A stretch of 64,000 nucleotides of DNA from Purpureocillium takamizusanense. Lineage: Eukaryota; Ascomycota; Sordariomycetes; Hypocreales; Ophiocordycipitaceae. A model generated the notes under the pieces. It searched no databases and was not told the DNA's origin. It saw nothing but the letters and a program-made list of their open reading frames with translations. The DNA lies in assembly GCF_022605165.1 (NCBI RefSeq), contig NC_063070.1, forward strand, positions 930,001 to 994,000. The letters run 5' to 3'. Within the stretch, counting starts at the first letter, position 1. Each line of letters begins with the position of its first letter. A program made the position numbers and the translations under genes. Of this stretch, positions 46,081 through 56,436 are shown in pieces.

Positions 46081-46908
46081 CTCGGTGTGCAAGGCATCCC
46101 TACATGTACCGTGCATTCCCCTATGTTATGTATATGCTTACTAAGAGGCACGGCGCGCTCGAGGACTAGATATAGACGCGGTTTATATTTCAATGCTAAC
46201 ATGAAGTAGCGCATATCAGCTTGACTTAATGGCCGGCGACTACATAGATTCTATGCTAAACCCGCAGACCACACGGCGAGCTGAGGGGTCAATACGAGCG
46301 TTAGGCGGCTGGGCGGCTGCCTATTGACGTCAACGTAGATGCCGTCATGTCGAAAATCAACGCACTGTATGTAGTCCGGTAGTCCGGTCCGGACCTCATT
46401 CGACGGGGAAGGGGGAAAGCCTGTTGGATTGATATTGAGGCGCAGAACATCAATGGAATACTCGACTGTTTCCATGTTGACGGCTGGGACCAACATGACA
46501 CCCGAGTTTCAGTGCTCGACGCACCCGCCGGCCAGCAGCGTGATGTAACGACAATGCAGCTGGCGATATGACCATTTGATCGGGCCGAGAGCACCAGCAG
46601 ATGGGGGAGTTTAGTCTGGTTTCAAGCACAGCATAGTGGCGCCCGTCGGTGCGTGTGTCTCAGAACTCGACTATAATCGCTCATGTCGTTTGTTGCCCTT
46701 GATTTGAGTTGAGCGTGCACATGAGAGCCCTTGATGGGCTCGCCCCTCTTTGCCACTTGCTATATATCCGTCGTTTCCTCCAGCCATGCTCACACATAAC
46801 TGTCGTACCTTGAATCCAAGTGTGCTCCAGTCTCCGTTACGCTTCTTGTCTCTCGGCCTGATTCACCCTCGCAATCCTTTCCTGTTTTCTCCCTGTCCCT
46901 CTCTTAAA

Positions 46909-47511
46909 ATGCCTAGGCGCCGCCCTCAACCTACGCGCCGACCTCAACCTACGTCCCAACCTCAACCTACTGCTGCCACAGACGAGATCAAGGCCCTGAC
47001 CGAGGAATGTATATGCCTCTTTGGGGAGTACTTAGAGATCTCCAACCTCCATCCGACGCGCCGCGAAGCCTTTGAGGGGTATAGGGAAGCCTTCGGCTTC
47101 TTCACGCTACTTATCGGGAGCGCCCCAGCGCCATATAATATACTTGGACCATGGCGGGCCGTTGGCTTGCAACCACTCTTAGCACGGCCCGGTCCGAAGA
47201 GGACCAAGGCGATTGACTTGCTCAAGGAACTCGAGCAGGCCCTAATATGGGGTAATACTATTACCACTCTTCGTCCCTGTGGTGTTTTACCTAGCTATAG
47301 TGCTAAATCTAACTCAGAAAAGAGCGTCAATGCTCTCCACGTTAAAGACATTAGCGTTGGCACGTTCGGCTCGAAAGAATCGAGTATCTATCATACATCG
47401 GGCCGAAGGACTATGCAGCCAATCATTAATAAGCTCATAAACTTCGAAAGTACGTTGACGCCACTGAACATGGCATCGGCAAGGCCGACAGCGTCGCCGT
47501 CGCCAATGTAG
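46909..47511 (+). CDS. Array gene D: small two-exon protein of unknown family, 178 aa
   Basis: Exon 1 is 46909-47251, intron 47252-47317 (66 nt, in frame and stop-free, so a naive reading would include it), exon 2 47318-47511. The splice sites and phase match A-C. The N-terminus holds a threefold repeat of RRPQPT/SQPQPT type (MPRRRPQPTRRPQPTSQPQPT), unique to D. Core LFGEYLEISNLHPTRR, then FGFFTLLIGSAPAPYN, LARPGPKRTKAIDLLKELE. Exon 2 ends SARPTASPSPM, nearly the same tail as B, so these two share exon-2 ancestry or conversion. No signal peptide. Function unknown. Confidence 0.7.
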   Translation: MPRRRPQPTRRPQPTSQPQPTAATDEIKALTEECICLFGEYLEISNLHPTRREAFEGYREAFGFFTLLIGSAPAPYNILGPWRAVGLQPLLARPGPKRTKAIDLLKELEQALIWGNTITTLRPCGVLPSYSAKSNSEKSVNALHVKDISVGTFGSKESSIYHTSGRRTMQPIINKLINFESTLTPLNMASARPTASPSPM

Positions 47512-47640
47512 CCACCGTTTTGGTCTGCTACTTTGATGGGGCCACGTCGTCCTACCAAACATGTACCTTGGCGACGTACGGGCCGGGTCGGAGGTGTTGA
47601 AGCTGCATGTGTTGATTTAGAGAACATCATGTTGGAACGA

Positions 47641-49882
47641 GTTTGTTGCAGCGCTCATTACGGTCATTCGTTTAGTGCTCCATGTTACTTTGCTTTTGTT
47701 TTCGTTTTTTTTTTCTTGTCCAATCAATCTAGACAATGAATTGAAATCAAGGGTTTCTCCGTATCAAGCAGAGTCAACATTCACCAATAGACCCGCGTCG
47801 TCAATGCTGTCATGGAAAGTTGATATAAACGCTGGACCAACTACATGACACGAGCGTGAGACCTTACATATAGTTTCGGGCAGAGTCTCGTCGTGGGTTT
47901 TGCGGGATTGCGCGGTTTGAAGAAAAGACGTAACCTCAAACACCACATAGACAGTCGCACATCAGACGGACGACTGGCAAACATGTACCGGACCACGCAC
48001 ATTAACACGGGACTTGATCCTCACGCTCCAGGCTCATGGGCAATCGTAGGCATCTTTCAATTGATCAAGCTCGCGTTGCACCAGACAACCACACGCACGA
48101 CTCACAGAGATGTTGACGGGGGCAGTCTTTAGAGGAATGGATGGGCCGGTAGAAGAGCGAGACGGACTGTTTCTCTCCTCTTTTTTTTTTGGCGTGGCCG
48201 GCGAGGATGCGACTGCCACATACATGGAACCTACATGTAGAACGCCCTCCTGGTCATCCCGACTTCATGTTGCTGCGTTTGATAATAAGAAGCCCACCCA
48301 CAATATGAGCAACGCGGCCAGCGCTCCTCCAATTGAAGATGGAGAGACTGGGCACATTTTTCCCGCCTCGATTCGTTGCGCGAACAAGGCCGCGCATGTC
48401 CACCGTTGTACTTGGCTTTGAGGAGCGTTATACTGTAGCCAGTCCTCCCAACCACTCGACGTCGGGCGGGACAGCAGCCGAGACAGCACGACGCTCAACC
48501 TCGCGTCACGCAGAGCACATGTCTGGTATCGCAGGGAGCCGCAAGCAACACCACCGCAAGCGAAATCCCACGGTGGTGCAGACGACACGTGAGGACGCGG
48601 TCGGGCGACGAGGGCTGTGATGCACGACTCGTGGGTCGTTCGGCTGCCTGCGTTGGACGATGCCATGTACAAGTACATATCGTGAACACGAAGGCGGCGC
48701 CTCGACAGTCCGATGCCTGGCGTCCTGAGGCTAGCACGCCCTCGAGGACGACGTACCACCAAGAGTTACACAAGGTTTGCCACGTTTCCCTCCCTTGTCT
48801 GCTCCTCCTGGCCGCATTGCGGATGATGGGAGCCACGGCCCTCTCTGCCTGTCGATGAGTCTATCAATGCGTCGACACGAGACACTGCCACGCATGGAAT
48901 TCCTGCATAGACAGGGTAAAAACACCCACCCTGTCATGTCATCCCTCTCTGATGACATCCTCTCCGCGAAAGCGTTTTGACCCGTGGATCCTCAGGACCT
49001 GAAAGGACTCGGGCTCAGCTGGCCATGGGTGATCGCGAACCCACATACACAAATAGCACCATGCGCACAATGCCGCTGCCCTGTCAACGGGCGGATCTCG
49101 AGGCCACCTATAAATGCACATGCGTAGTACGTTAGTAGTATAATGCATTCAAAAAGGCCCCCCTCTTCTCTTCCCTTGGCGTTCGCGCGGGGGTTGGTCA
49201 ATGCTAAAACCTTATTGCTCCCGTGGAATCCTATAACTATCGAAACGACTCCCTCTGGTCAAAACGGGGACAACGGCTTCTCCCTTGCTTGGCGGTCCAA
49301 ATCTGTCCTGTTTTTTAACTAACTAGTTACTCTACCACCGGTGAACCTGGTCTGCTGGTGGCGCTGACACTCAACCGCCATGTCACCGCATCAACCCCTT
49401 CCGTCCCATCGTCCACCAAGACCACATGACGAGAGGAGTAATTACATCACGACATGGGCAACACAGCCACCACCCAGTTGACCCAACAGACTGAGGATAA
49501 ATCCTGCTGCGCACGGTGGAACCGCTTCACGTATTGTCCCGCCCGGGCAACCGAATGAATGATTCACGGCACACAGGACCACCGCCGCCGCTCGTCCTCC
49601 CCCAGCAACACGCTCGTCTGTTCAGCAGCCGCGCACAACCCTCTCTCTCTTCCTCAGGCCACGCAATACCAAGGCACCTCTCTCTTTTTCTCAGTGACTC
49701 AGTGTCCGCCGCCCACGTATTTAGTTTTCTGTCATCGCGCGCCAGCTTGCCCAACTTTTTCCTCTTCCCTCCCTCACTCACTCCCTCGTCCTCCTCCCTT
49801 TCTACGCACCACCACGCTCCTAAGCACACACACACTTAAACTCTCCACAACGCCAATACACGCGCTCGCGTCCATCAAACAG
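47641..49882. other. Gene-poor interval after the array
   Basis: No supported gene. A minus frame at 48265-48762 ends in a hydrophobic tail (IGGALAALLILWVGFLLSNA) that would suit a GPI or membrane anchor, but it lacks a signal peptide and any motif. 49500-49880 is strongly pyrimidine-rich and is the promoter/leader of the next gene. Confidence 0.3.
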
Positions 49883-50274
49883 GTATGTTCGATTTCGTCA
49901 TTCCATCAAGCCGTCTATTTTTGCAGCCTGCTACCGTGTTTCTGGAACGAAGTATCGCAGATTCTGCGGTATCGCGTTCCTGCAACGCCATCCCTCGCGA
50001 AACCCACCCACCACCACCAAGGGACTCGCCTCCCTTCTCTCTCCCTTTTGACTTGGGTTCTTAACCCGAGGTCGGGAACACGGCTTTTTTTTTCTCCCCT
50101 TCATGTTGGGGCTTTGATTGTGTTTCGTTTTCAATCTTGAGAAAAAGACGGCTGTGCTGTGTTGCATCATCATCATCACATCTCCCTGTCTTATTTTCTC
50201 TCCCTCTTTCCCCTTCTGTCTCGCCCATCAATGTGCCATTTTCGTTTCTGACAATCAAAATCTCTGTGTCGCAG
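49883..50274 (+). other. Probable 392-nt intron in the 5'UTR of the GPI-type gene
   Basis: A strong donor (ACAG|GTATGT) and acceptor (GTGTCGCAG) with a CTGAC branch 22 bases upstream bracket a CT-rich stretch with no coding frame, ending 119 bases before the ATG at 50394. Long leader introns of this type are common in highly expressed fungal genes. Confidence 0.45.
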
Positions 50275-50393
50275 GCCAACGTTCGTTTGCCCTTCTGTCA
50301 CCCGACGCCTCTCTCCAGTCTGAGAGGATACGAACAACTCGTTTAATTGAATCGACTCGTGTCAAGACACCACCACACCGAGACTGAGACGAC

Positions 50394-50658
50394 ATGTTTG
50401 CGGCTAAGATGGCCATGGTCAACTGCGTCATGGTGCTCGTCACCATGCTCGCCGCCGGCGTCTTGGGCGCCGCCAACGCTCCTTACTGTGCGGATCCCCC
50501 CCCCCCCCCCGGCAAAGGTCTTCGAGATGCCTTCGTCGTGAACGCAGTGCCTAATCATGTGAATTCTACAGCGAACGCCCAGGCCACCGAGACTGCTGCT
50601 CCCCAGGAGCTCGGATCCGTCACCATCGGCGGTAAGCCCCACTTCCTCTTTCACACAC

Positions 50659-50690
<32 letters not shown>

Positions 50691-51034
50691 CATGTCTCCG
50701 CCTCTCACACTGGTTTCACGGTCTCTGACTTTCGGACATCAGGCTCGCTCGTCTACTCCCTCAACATGTGCACCATCGTCCACTCCACCAACTGTCAAGT
50801 CTCCATGTCGACCGGCGGTCCCGCCGCCCCCGGTTCCGGCTCCGGCAGCAGCGCCGCTGGCGGTGGCAACGGCGGCAACGGCGGCGGCGTCGACAGCGCC
50901 TCGGCCAAGCCCGCCTCGCCCACCGTCTTCACCACCACCAACGCCGGCGGCAGTCCCGTCGTCGTGACCCAGACCCCCGCCGCTCCCGCCGCCGACTCCT
51001 CGGCCCTCGCCGGCAGCCGCACGCTCTCCTCGGC

Positions 51035-51065
<31 letters not shown>

Positions 51066-51239
51066 GTCGTCCAGTCGTCGACCGGTGCCGAGGCCACGCA
51101 GTCGTCTGGCGGCGCTTCCGGCACTGCTTCTGGCTCCGGCGTGCCGCCCACCCCGACTGGCGGTGCTGCTAGCAACGCCGTTGGTCTCGCCAAGGGCGTC
51201 ATCGGCGCCGCGGTTGTAGCCATGGTCTTTGTGGTCTAG
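50394..51239 (+). CDS. Secreted, Ser/Gly/Thr-rich, probably GPI-anchored protein, 244 aa
   Basis: Exon 1 is 50394-50631 and exon 2 is 50743-51239. The 111-nt intron is a multiple of three and contains a (CT)n microsatellite. Residues 1-27 are the signal peptide (LVTMLAAGVLGAANA). A small N-terminal domain with cysteines (APYC, MCTIVHSTNC) is followed by a long Gly/Ser/Thr/Pro-rich region (GSGSGSGSG, GGNGGNGGG) suited to O-glycosylation. The hydrophobic tail (GVIGAAVVAMVFVV) is typical for GPI attachment. A run of 15 C in the coding sequence (50496-50510) encodes five prolines. Known fungal proteins of this build sit in the wall; no specific family recognised. Start: the first ATG after the leader intron. 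Confidence 0.75.
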
Positions 51240-51664
51240 AACCACCAGTCTCTTCTCGTTCGGCGATGATGGGCTTTTAATGGACACTCGGGGCTCATCG
51301 TTTGTGGACGACGGAATGGCTGGGGACTTTCTCTCTCTTTCGTCAGGCATGGGATCGGATGGAGGAAGGCATCACGAAGAAACACCCGTACATGATTTGC
51401 ATCGCGGCATCTTGCATGAGAGCGCCAAGGCATCGGCGTTTTAATACCCCTTTGTAGCTAGGTGCCGTCTTCGGCACGCAATACACGAAATGGTAATGAT
51501 TCAAAATGCAGTCCGTCGCGCCACGCCCTTGGTGATTGTATCGTGGTATCTAATTCGCACCGCACGCAAAGCTGATGAAGAGGTTGAACAAGCACACGCT
51601 CTCTGCCACGCAACGCCGTCGTCGTCATGCCGTGTATGTACGTACGTGCCTCGCCCGCCGACGT
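51240..51664. other. Convergent 3' flanks of the GPI-type gene and VPS41
   Basis: No gene; holds the 3' ends of two converging transcripts. Confidence 0.35.
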
Positions 51665-54600
51665 CTACGCCGCCTTGTCGTGGCAGATGGGGCAGCCGCC
51701 CTGCACCTTATCCTTGAGCAGCCGTGCCCTCATCACCTTCATCCCGATCGCGTATCGGCTCCTCTCCCCCTCGTCCGGGCCTAGGTCCACGTCCGGCTTC
51801 CTCTTGCCCTTGTGAAGCATCTCCAGCAGGTGGCTCACGTGGAACCCGTGGCCACAGGCAAAGCCCAGCAACGTCTCCATCTCATACTCGGTAAACAGCT
51901 CGTGGCAGCTTGCGCAGCGTCCGGGCTGCGGCGCTTGGGCGTCGGGTTGCGCTTTGCCCTCGTCGGCACCTTGCTGCCCCGAGCCTCCGCCCGCACTGGC
52001 GGCCGCCTTGCCGTCTAGCACCTTGGGATCGGGCAGCACAACCTCAAACTTGATGCCCCGCCGCTGCCCCGCGCGAAGTTCGTTCTGGGCAGACGCAAGC
52101 TCGCTCCTCAGTATTCGCGCGGCTCCGGAGCTGATGCTGTGCTGGAGCTCGTGCTCCTTCATCATGTGTGTCAGACCCTCCCTGAGACCCTTAATCTCAA
52201 GCCCCTCGGGTATGCGCCGCACCAGCGTGATGGGGTTGATGGCGGTGCCTACTTGCTCGAGGAGGGCGCGGATGAAGCTCGGCTTGTCCATGCTGTACCT
52301 CAGCAGGTCCTCCCACAGATCCGGGTCGTCCTGTTCCTTGGCGAACTCGATGGCTTTCTGCACGTTGTTGAGCCGGTCGATGATGAGGAACAGGGCTCGC
52401 TTCATCTGACCCGTCTTGGAATACAGATACACCAATTCGTCGTAGTACTCAAACGCCTCGCACTCGTGTACGGCCTGGGACATGTCGGGTTAGCACGCCA
52501 CGCCTTGGTCGCACGCCACGTCGCAAGAGCCTTACCTTTTCGAATGTGTACGATGTCGACGTCTTCAGGAACCCCATCAGCAGCGCCCGCTCGTACGTGG
52601 CAAAGAGATGCACCGCCAGGTCGGCAAAGCCGTCCACCAAGGACTGGCTGTCCAGGACCAGCCGGTCCATGTTCTCGCCGCTGTGCTCCTTGATGCCCTC
52701 GCCTCGCCACAGCCCCTTGAGGTAAAAGTACAGGTACCGATCCATGTGCTTCGCTTGCAGCTGCTCCACCACCACCTCTGGGCGCACGAGCCCGTGCTGT
52801 GCCTCGTCCACCAGCAGCGTGACCGCCTCCGACGTGGCGTCCACGAGCTCCTGCTCGGACATGCGGTCCACGCGCTCCGGCGAGACCCTCAGGCCAATGA
52901 AGCTCGGGATGTCGTCCGCGACCGCCTCGGCGAGGTGGCCTTCTCGAATGAGGCGAAACGCCGAGTCGGCATCGTGCAGCTTGATATAGCATCGCAGAGC
53001 ATCGCGGTTCCGCCCGCTGGCCTCGTAAAGCCGCGCCAGGCTCTCCGTGACGATGCGCCAGTCTCGGCCCTTTTCGCCGTCTTCGACGCTGTCTTCGCGA
53101 ACATCACGGTACTTGAGCTGATTCTCAAGCGTCGTGCTGACCGTGTTGACGTCGAATAGCTCGGTCGTCCAACGGTCGAGCAGCTCCCTAAACCTTGGCT
53201 TGTCACTCTGCATGTAATGGCCCAACAGCACTTCGTATATCGTCGACGGCAGCGGCGGGTGCATGGGCTCGCAGGGGATCGAGTTGATAATGTCGTCAAA
53301 CTTCTTGGCGCCGGCAAACGTCCACACCCATTTCTCCCAGCGGTCGGGTGTCGTGAGGACTCTGCCGCACACCCGTCCCGCTTCTGCCCAGTCGCCCTCT
53401 TCGACGAGCTCCTGGATCCAGAGCTCCCCTATCCTTCGTTTCTCCTTTTCGGTGGTGGACCATACGTTTCTCTGGTTGGAATCCGCGACAGAGTCGTCGT
53501 CGAAAAAGTCGTCGGTCCCGATGCGCCGCTTCGATGGTGTGGGCGGTGCCGCGTCCCCCGGCTTCTCCAAAGGTGTCGTCAGGATGTCTGGGTTCTCGTC
53601 GAGGAGCTCCCACGCCCGCGGATAATGCTTATGCTCCACCAGCCACGACAAGTGGTCCGCCAGGTCTCTCTTGGTCCCGAGGATGCATTCGTACGGGCTG
53701 TGGACGAAGATTTTCGCACCGGGTTTTGCGAGGTTTGGATGGACCGACGGAACTGTGTCGGTAATGGGTCGAACGATCCCGCCGGTGCTTACCGTCTTCG
53801 TTCCGGAGGCGCCATCTTCACCACTGTCCCTGCTTCGTACGCTTGCGCCGGAACTGAAGAGCGACCTCGGGTTGATGGCCGCGTTCCATACCTCCGAGCC
53901 AAACCCGGCGAGTGCCTCCAAGGCGCCTCGCGAGGCATTGGCCGACGCGGCGGTATGCGCTGGCAGCACCCCTAGGTGGTAGTCGGCGGCCGAGAGTCGT
54001 TCGAAGCGACTGATGCTGAGGCTGTTCCTGTCCACCTCTGCCTGCGAATTGAGATCGATTAAGCGCAGCTCCGGTGGCAGGTTGTTCTGCCGTCGGCGAA
54101 TCCCACCAGAAGGCCCGCTGCCTGTCGATCCGACCGACGACTTCGCCTTGTGGCCACGAGCGGGCGAGTGCGAATGCTCGTCATCCTCATCCTGCTCGTC
54201 CGGTTTGCAAAATGCAAGCACAAGCAATAGACTGTGGGTATATAAGGAAATTCCGGAAATGATGCAATCCATTCGGAGACTGTAGCAGTGTCAGCAGAAA
54301 TTCAATGCCGTCCCTCATCTGCAGAGCCCTCACATTTTGGCAATCTCAGCTCGTCCTGCGGTCCTCTCGCCGGCGTGCTTACCAGTCCCCAGGCCCCCTG
54401 GATGGACATGGATAAACCAGATGGAGCTGCCCCAGCCGACGAGAAGACGCTCTATGCTCTTGTTGCCGTTGGCGGCCTGCGTGCGTAGCCTGTTGGCAGC
54501 GTCAGATTGATGAAGCTGAGTAGTCTCGTCCGTCTCAACGGCCTTTTCATCTATCCACTCCACACGGCCGCGCCAAACACCGGCCATCGTCTCCCACTCG

Positions 54601-55826
54601 GCCGTCTGGGGTCGGTCCAAGTGGCCGATGCGTTTCCACGCATGGTCCGAGTCTGCGCTCTCCAGATGAGACTTGGACCGCATGATTTTGATGCCGTGCT
54701 CCGTCAGCCAAGTAACGTATTTGCCTGAGAGGGACCACTTGATGCAGCTGACGGTTCCTTCGCCCGAATGAAGAACCGTGTCTTTGCCGCTGTTGCTGCT
54801 GAGTCCCATGCTGCCGAGCCAGCCAGACGCCGTGGCCGCAGCGGTGCCCGTGGTCGTCGACGTGCTCCGGCCAGGTCCCCCGCCGACGGTGAGAATGAGC
54901 TGGCCCGCCAGGCCTCCGGAGAGATAGGTACGGTCCGTCTTGTAGTCGGGAGAGAGCGCCACGGCTTGGACCGGCCGGGCAAAGTTGCGTAGCTGGACGT
55001 CCTTGAGGTCCAATAGAGACTGAATGCAGACATTGCCATCCATCGACGAGGTGGCCACGTATATGTCATTGGATGGAATCCGTGGCAGCGGCGCGGGTTC
55101 CTTTGGTCGACGCGACGCCGCAGCCGGGGACGCTGTCGCATCCGATTGCCGCGAAGGGGGTCGTCCTTGAGGGGCGGGCGGTCGGGGGGCGGACTCGGTC
55201 TTGTCGCTGGACAGCGGCGGCGGGTATGGAGAGATGGATATGCTGGTGACCGAGGCCGAGTGCGCGTGGTAGACCCGAAGCGGCTGAAAGATGGGCAGCT
55301 GGAGGACGTGCTGCATGGCTGTTAGCTGGGCCGGTCAAACGTGAGCGTCCAACTCACAATGTTGCCGTTGTGCGTGCCGATGATCTGGTCAGGGGGCGGT
55401 TAGCATGACGTGGGCGACATCTAGGTGTGGTCTGGCTACCATTTTGTCGCCTGCGACGAGAAAGGCGCTTGTCGCATCGCCGTTGCGGTACACGGGCCGC
55501 AGATGCTGGGTGAGCGGCGCGTACTTGAGCCGCGGCTCCTCCTCCTCCTCTTCCTCTTCTTCTTCCTCGTCATCATCCTCTTGCTCCATGCCATCGTCAT
55601 CATCCTCGTCGTCGTCCTCTTCCTCATTGCTTATGTCCTCGCCCTCGTCCTCGTCCGAGGACTGCGAATTCGACTTGCGACGCATACGGGTGGTTGCCTC
55701 GTCCTTTTTTATCTCCGTCGACGACCTGGCGGCCGGATCCTCTGCCTTGCGCGCCTCATGGTGACCGTTGCTGCTGCCTCGCTGCGCATCGTCGTCTTGC
55801 CTCGGCTGGGGCGGCTGGTCCGTCAT
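51665..55826 (-). CDS. VPS41: Vps41, HOPS complex subunit for vacuolar fusion, 1,314 aa
   Basis: Tethering-complex subunit acting with Ypt7 on vacuoles and late endosomes. Exons: 55440-55826, 55358-55384 (27-nt microexon), 54334-55310, 52536-54279, 51665-52474; total 3,945 nt. The N-terminus is very acidic (D/E runs at about residues 60-95), then comes a WD40-type propeller: FLVAGDKMV, IIGTHNGNI (the microexon), HVLQLPIFQPLRVYHAHSAS. The middle is the clathrin-heavy-chain repeat (YPRAWELLDENPDIL to FEYYDELVYLYSKTGQMKRA). The C-terminal RING-H2 is complete: CASCHELF, FACGHGFHVSHLL, GCPICHDKAA. The microexon supplies a propeller strand conserved in the family. The start is the ATG at 55826; the gene is divergent from APC1 across 610 bases. 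Confidence 0.93.
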
Positions 55827-56436
55827 TGCGGCAGCCGCTCGAGCTCATGCTGGGGCAATGCGGGGCCCTCGGCATGCAAGTAGACTCAAGATACGGCGGT
55901 GCGGTCGTCTTCACAACGCATGGATAGCTTGCGGGCCGCCGGGCGGTCGTCGTCGTCGTCGAGCCGCGCGGGTTGAGGATGCAAAGGGTGGAGGAAGCCC
56001 GGCTTCATCTGGCGGGAACCTGAAGGCAGCAAGCGCTGTTAGTCGCCCGGCCGGCCGTACCTTGCAGCGCAGCTCCGGCCCAGTACGTCACGGGCGGCCC
56101 GTGCTAAGCTGAGGGGAGCTTAGGTCGCTGGGCACACCCTATTCCGAAAGAAGCAACCACCTGCAACCCCACCACAGCGCACCTCCTCCACTGCCGCCAC
56201 TACTAGTAGGTATTTCCAGCTTCTGGGCTACGAGCAACTCCCAACGTCCGCTAACACAGGCGCGTCGACACGCGACTTTGGTGCTGCCAGTCGTCTAGGC
56301 CTCCGCCCCTCTCGCCGCCACGACCGGTTAGCGATTCCACAAGTGGCTCGTCGCCGTCTCCCACAACATTGGTGCCAAGTACGAACTGAGCAGGCCGTCA
56401 TCGATAACACCACCGGCCCATGGCGCCGCCCACGCA
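55827..56436. promoter_or_regulatory. Shared divergent promoter of VPS41 and APC1
   Basis: 610 bases between opposing starts of two housekeeping genes. GC-rich with no TATA box near either start, as expected for constitutive genes. No specific site claimed. Confidence 0.4.

Larger units (their letters stand above)
42535..47640 (+). repeat. Three tandem duplication units carrying array genes B, C and D
   Basis: Units start at a common block: GGCACGGCGCGCTCGGGGAC at 42536, a decayed form at 44404, and GGCACGGCGCGCTCGAGGAC at 46147. Each unit then carries, in order: a GCTCGACGCACCCACCGGCC-type block, a GAGAGCAGATGGG block, the TATA block, a CT-rich leader with TTGTCTCTCGGCCTGAT, a two-exon gene, and a 3' block ACATGTACCTTGG followed by GGGCCGGGCCGGGCGTGTTG. 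Unit B is lengthened by a 461-bp insertion and unit C by a 295-bp inverted-repeat element. Gene A lies just outside with weaker flank similarity. Confidence 0.8.

Noticed and set aside
48265..48762. 165-codon minus frame with hydrophobic C-terminus
   Set aside because: No signal peptide, no motif, overlapping opposed frames of equal quality; kept only as a remark in the interval entry.
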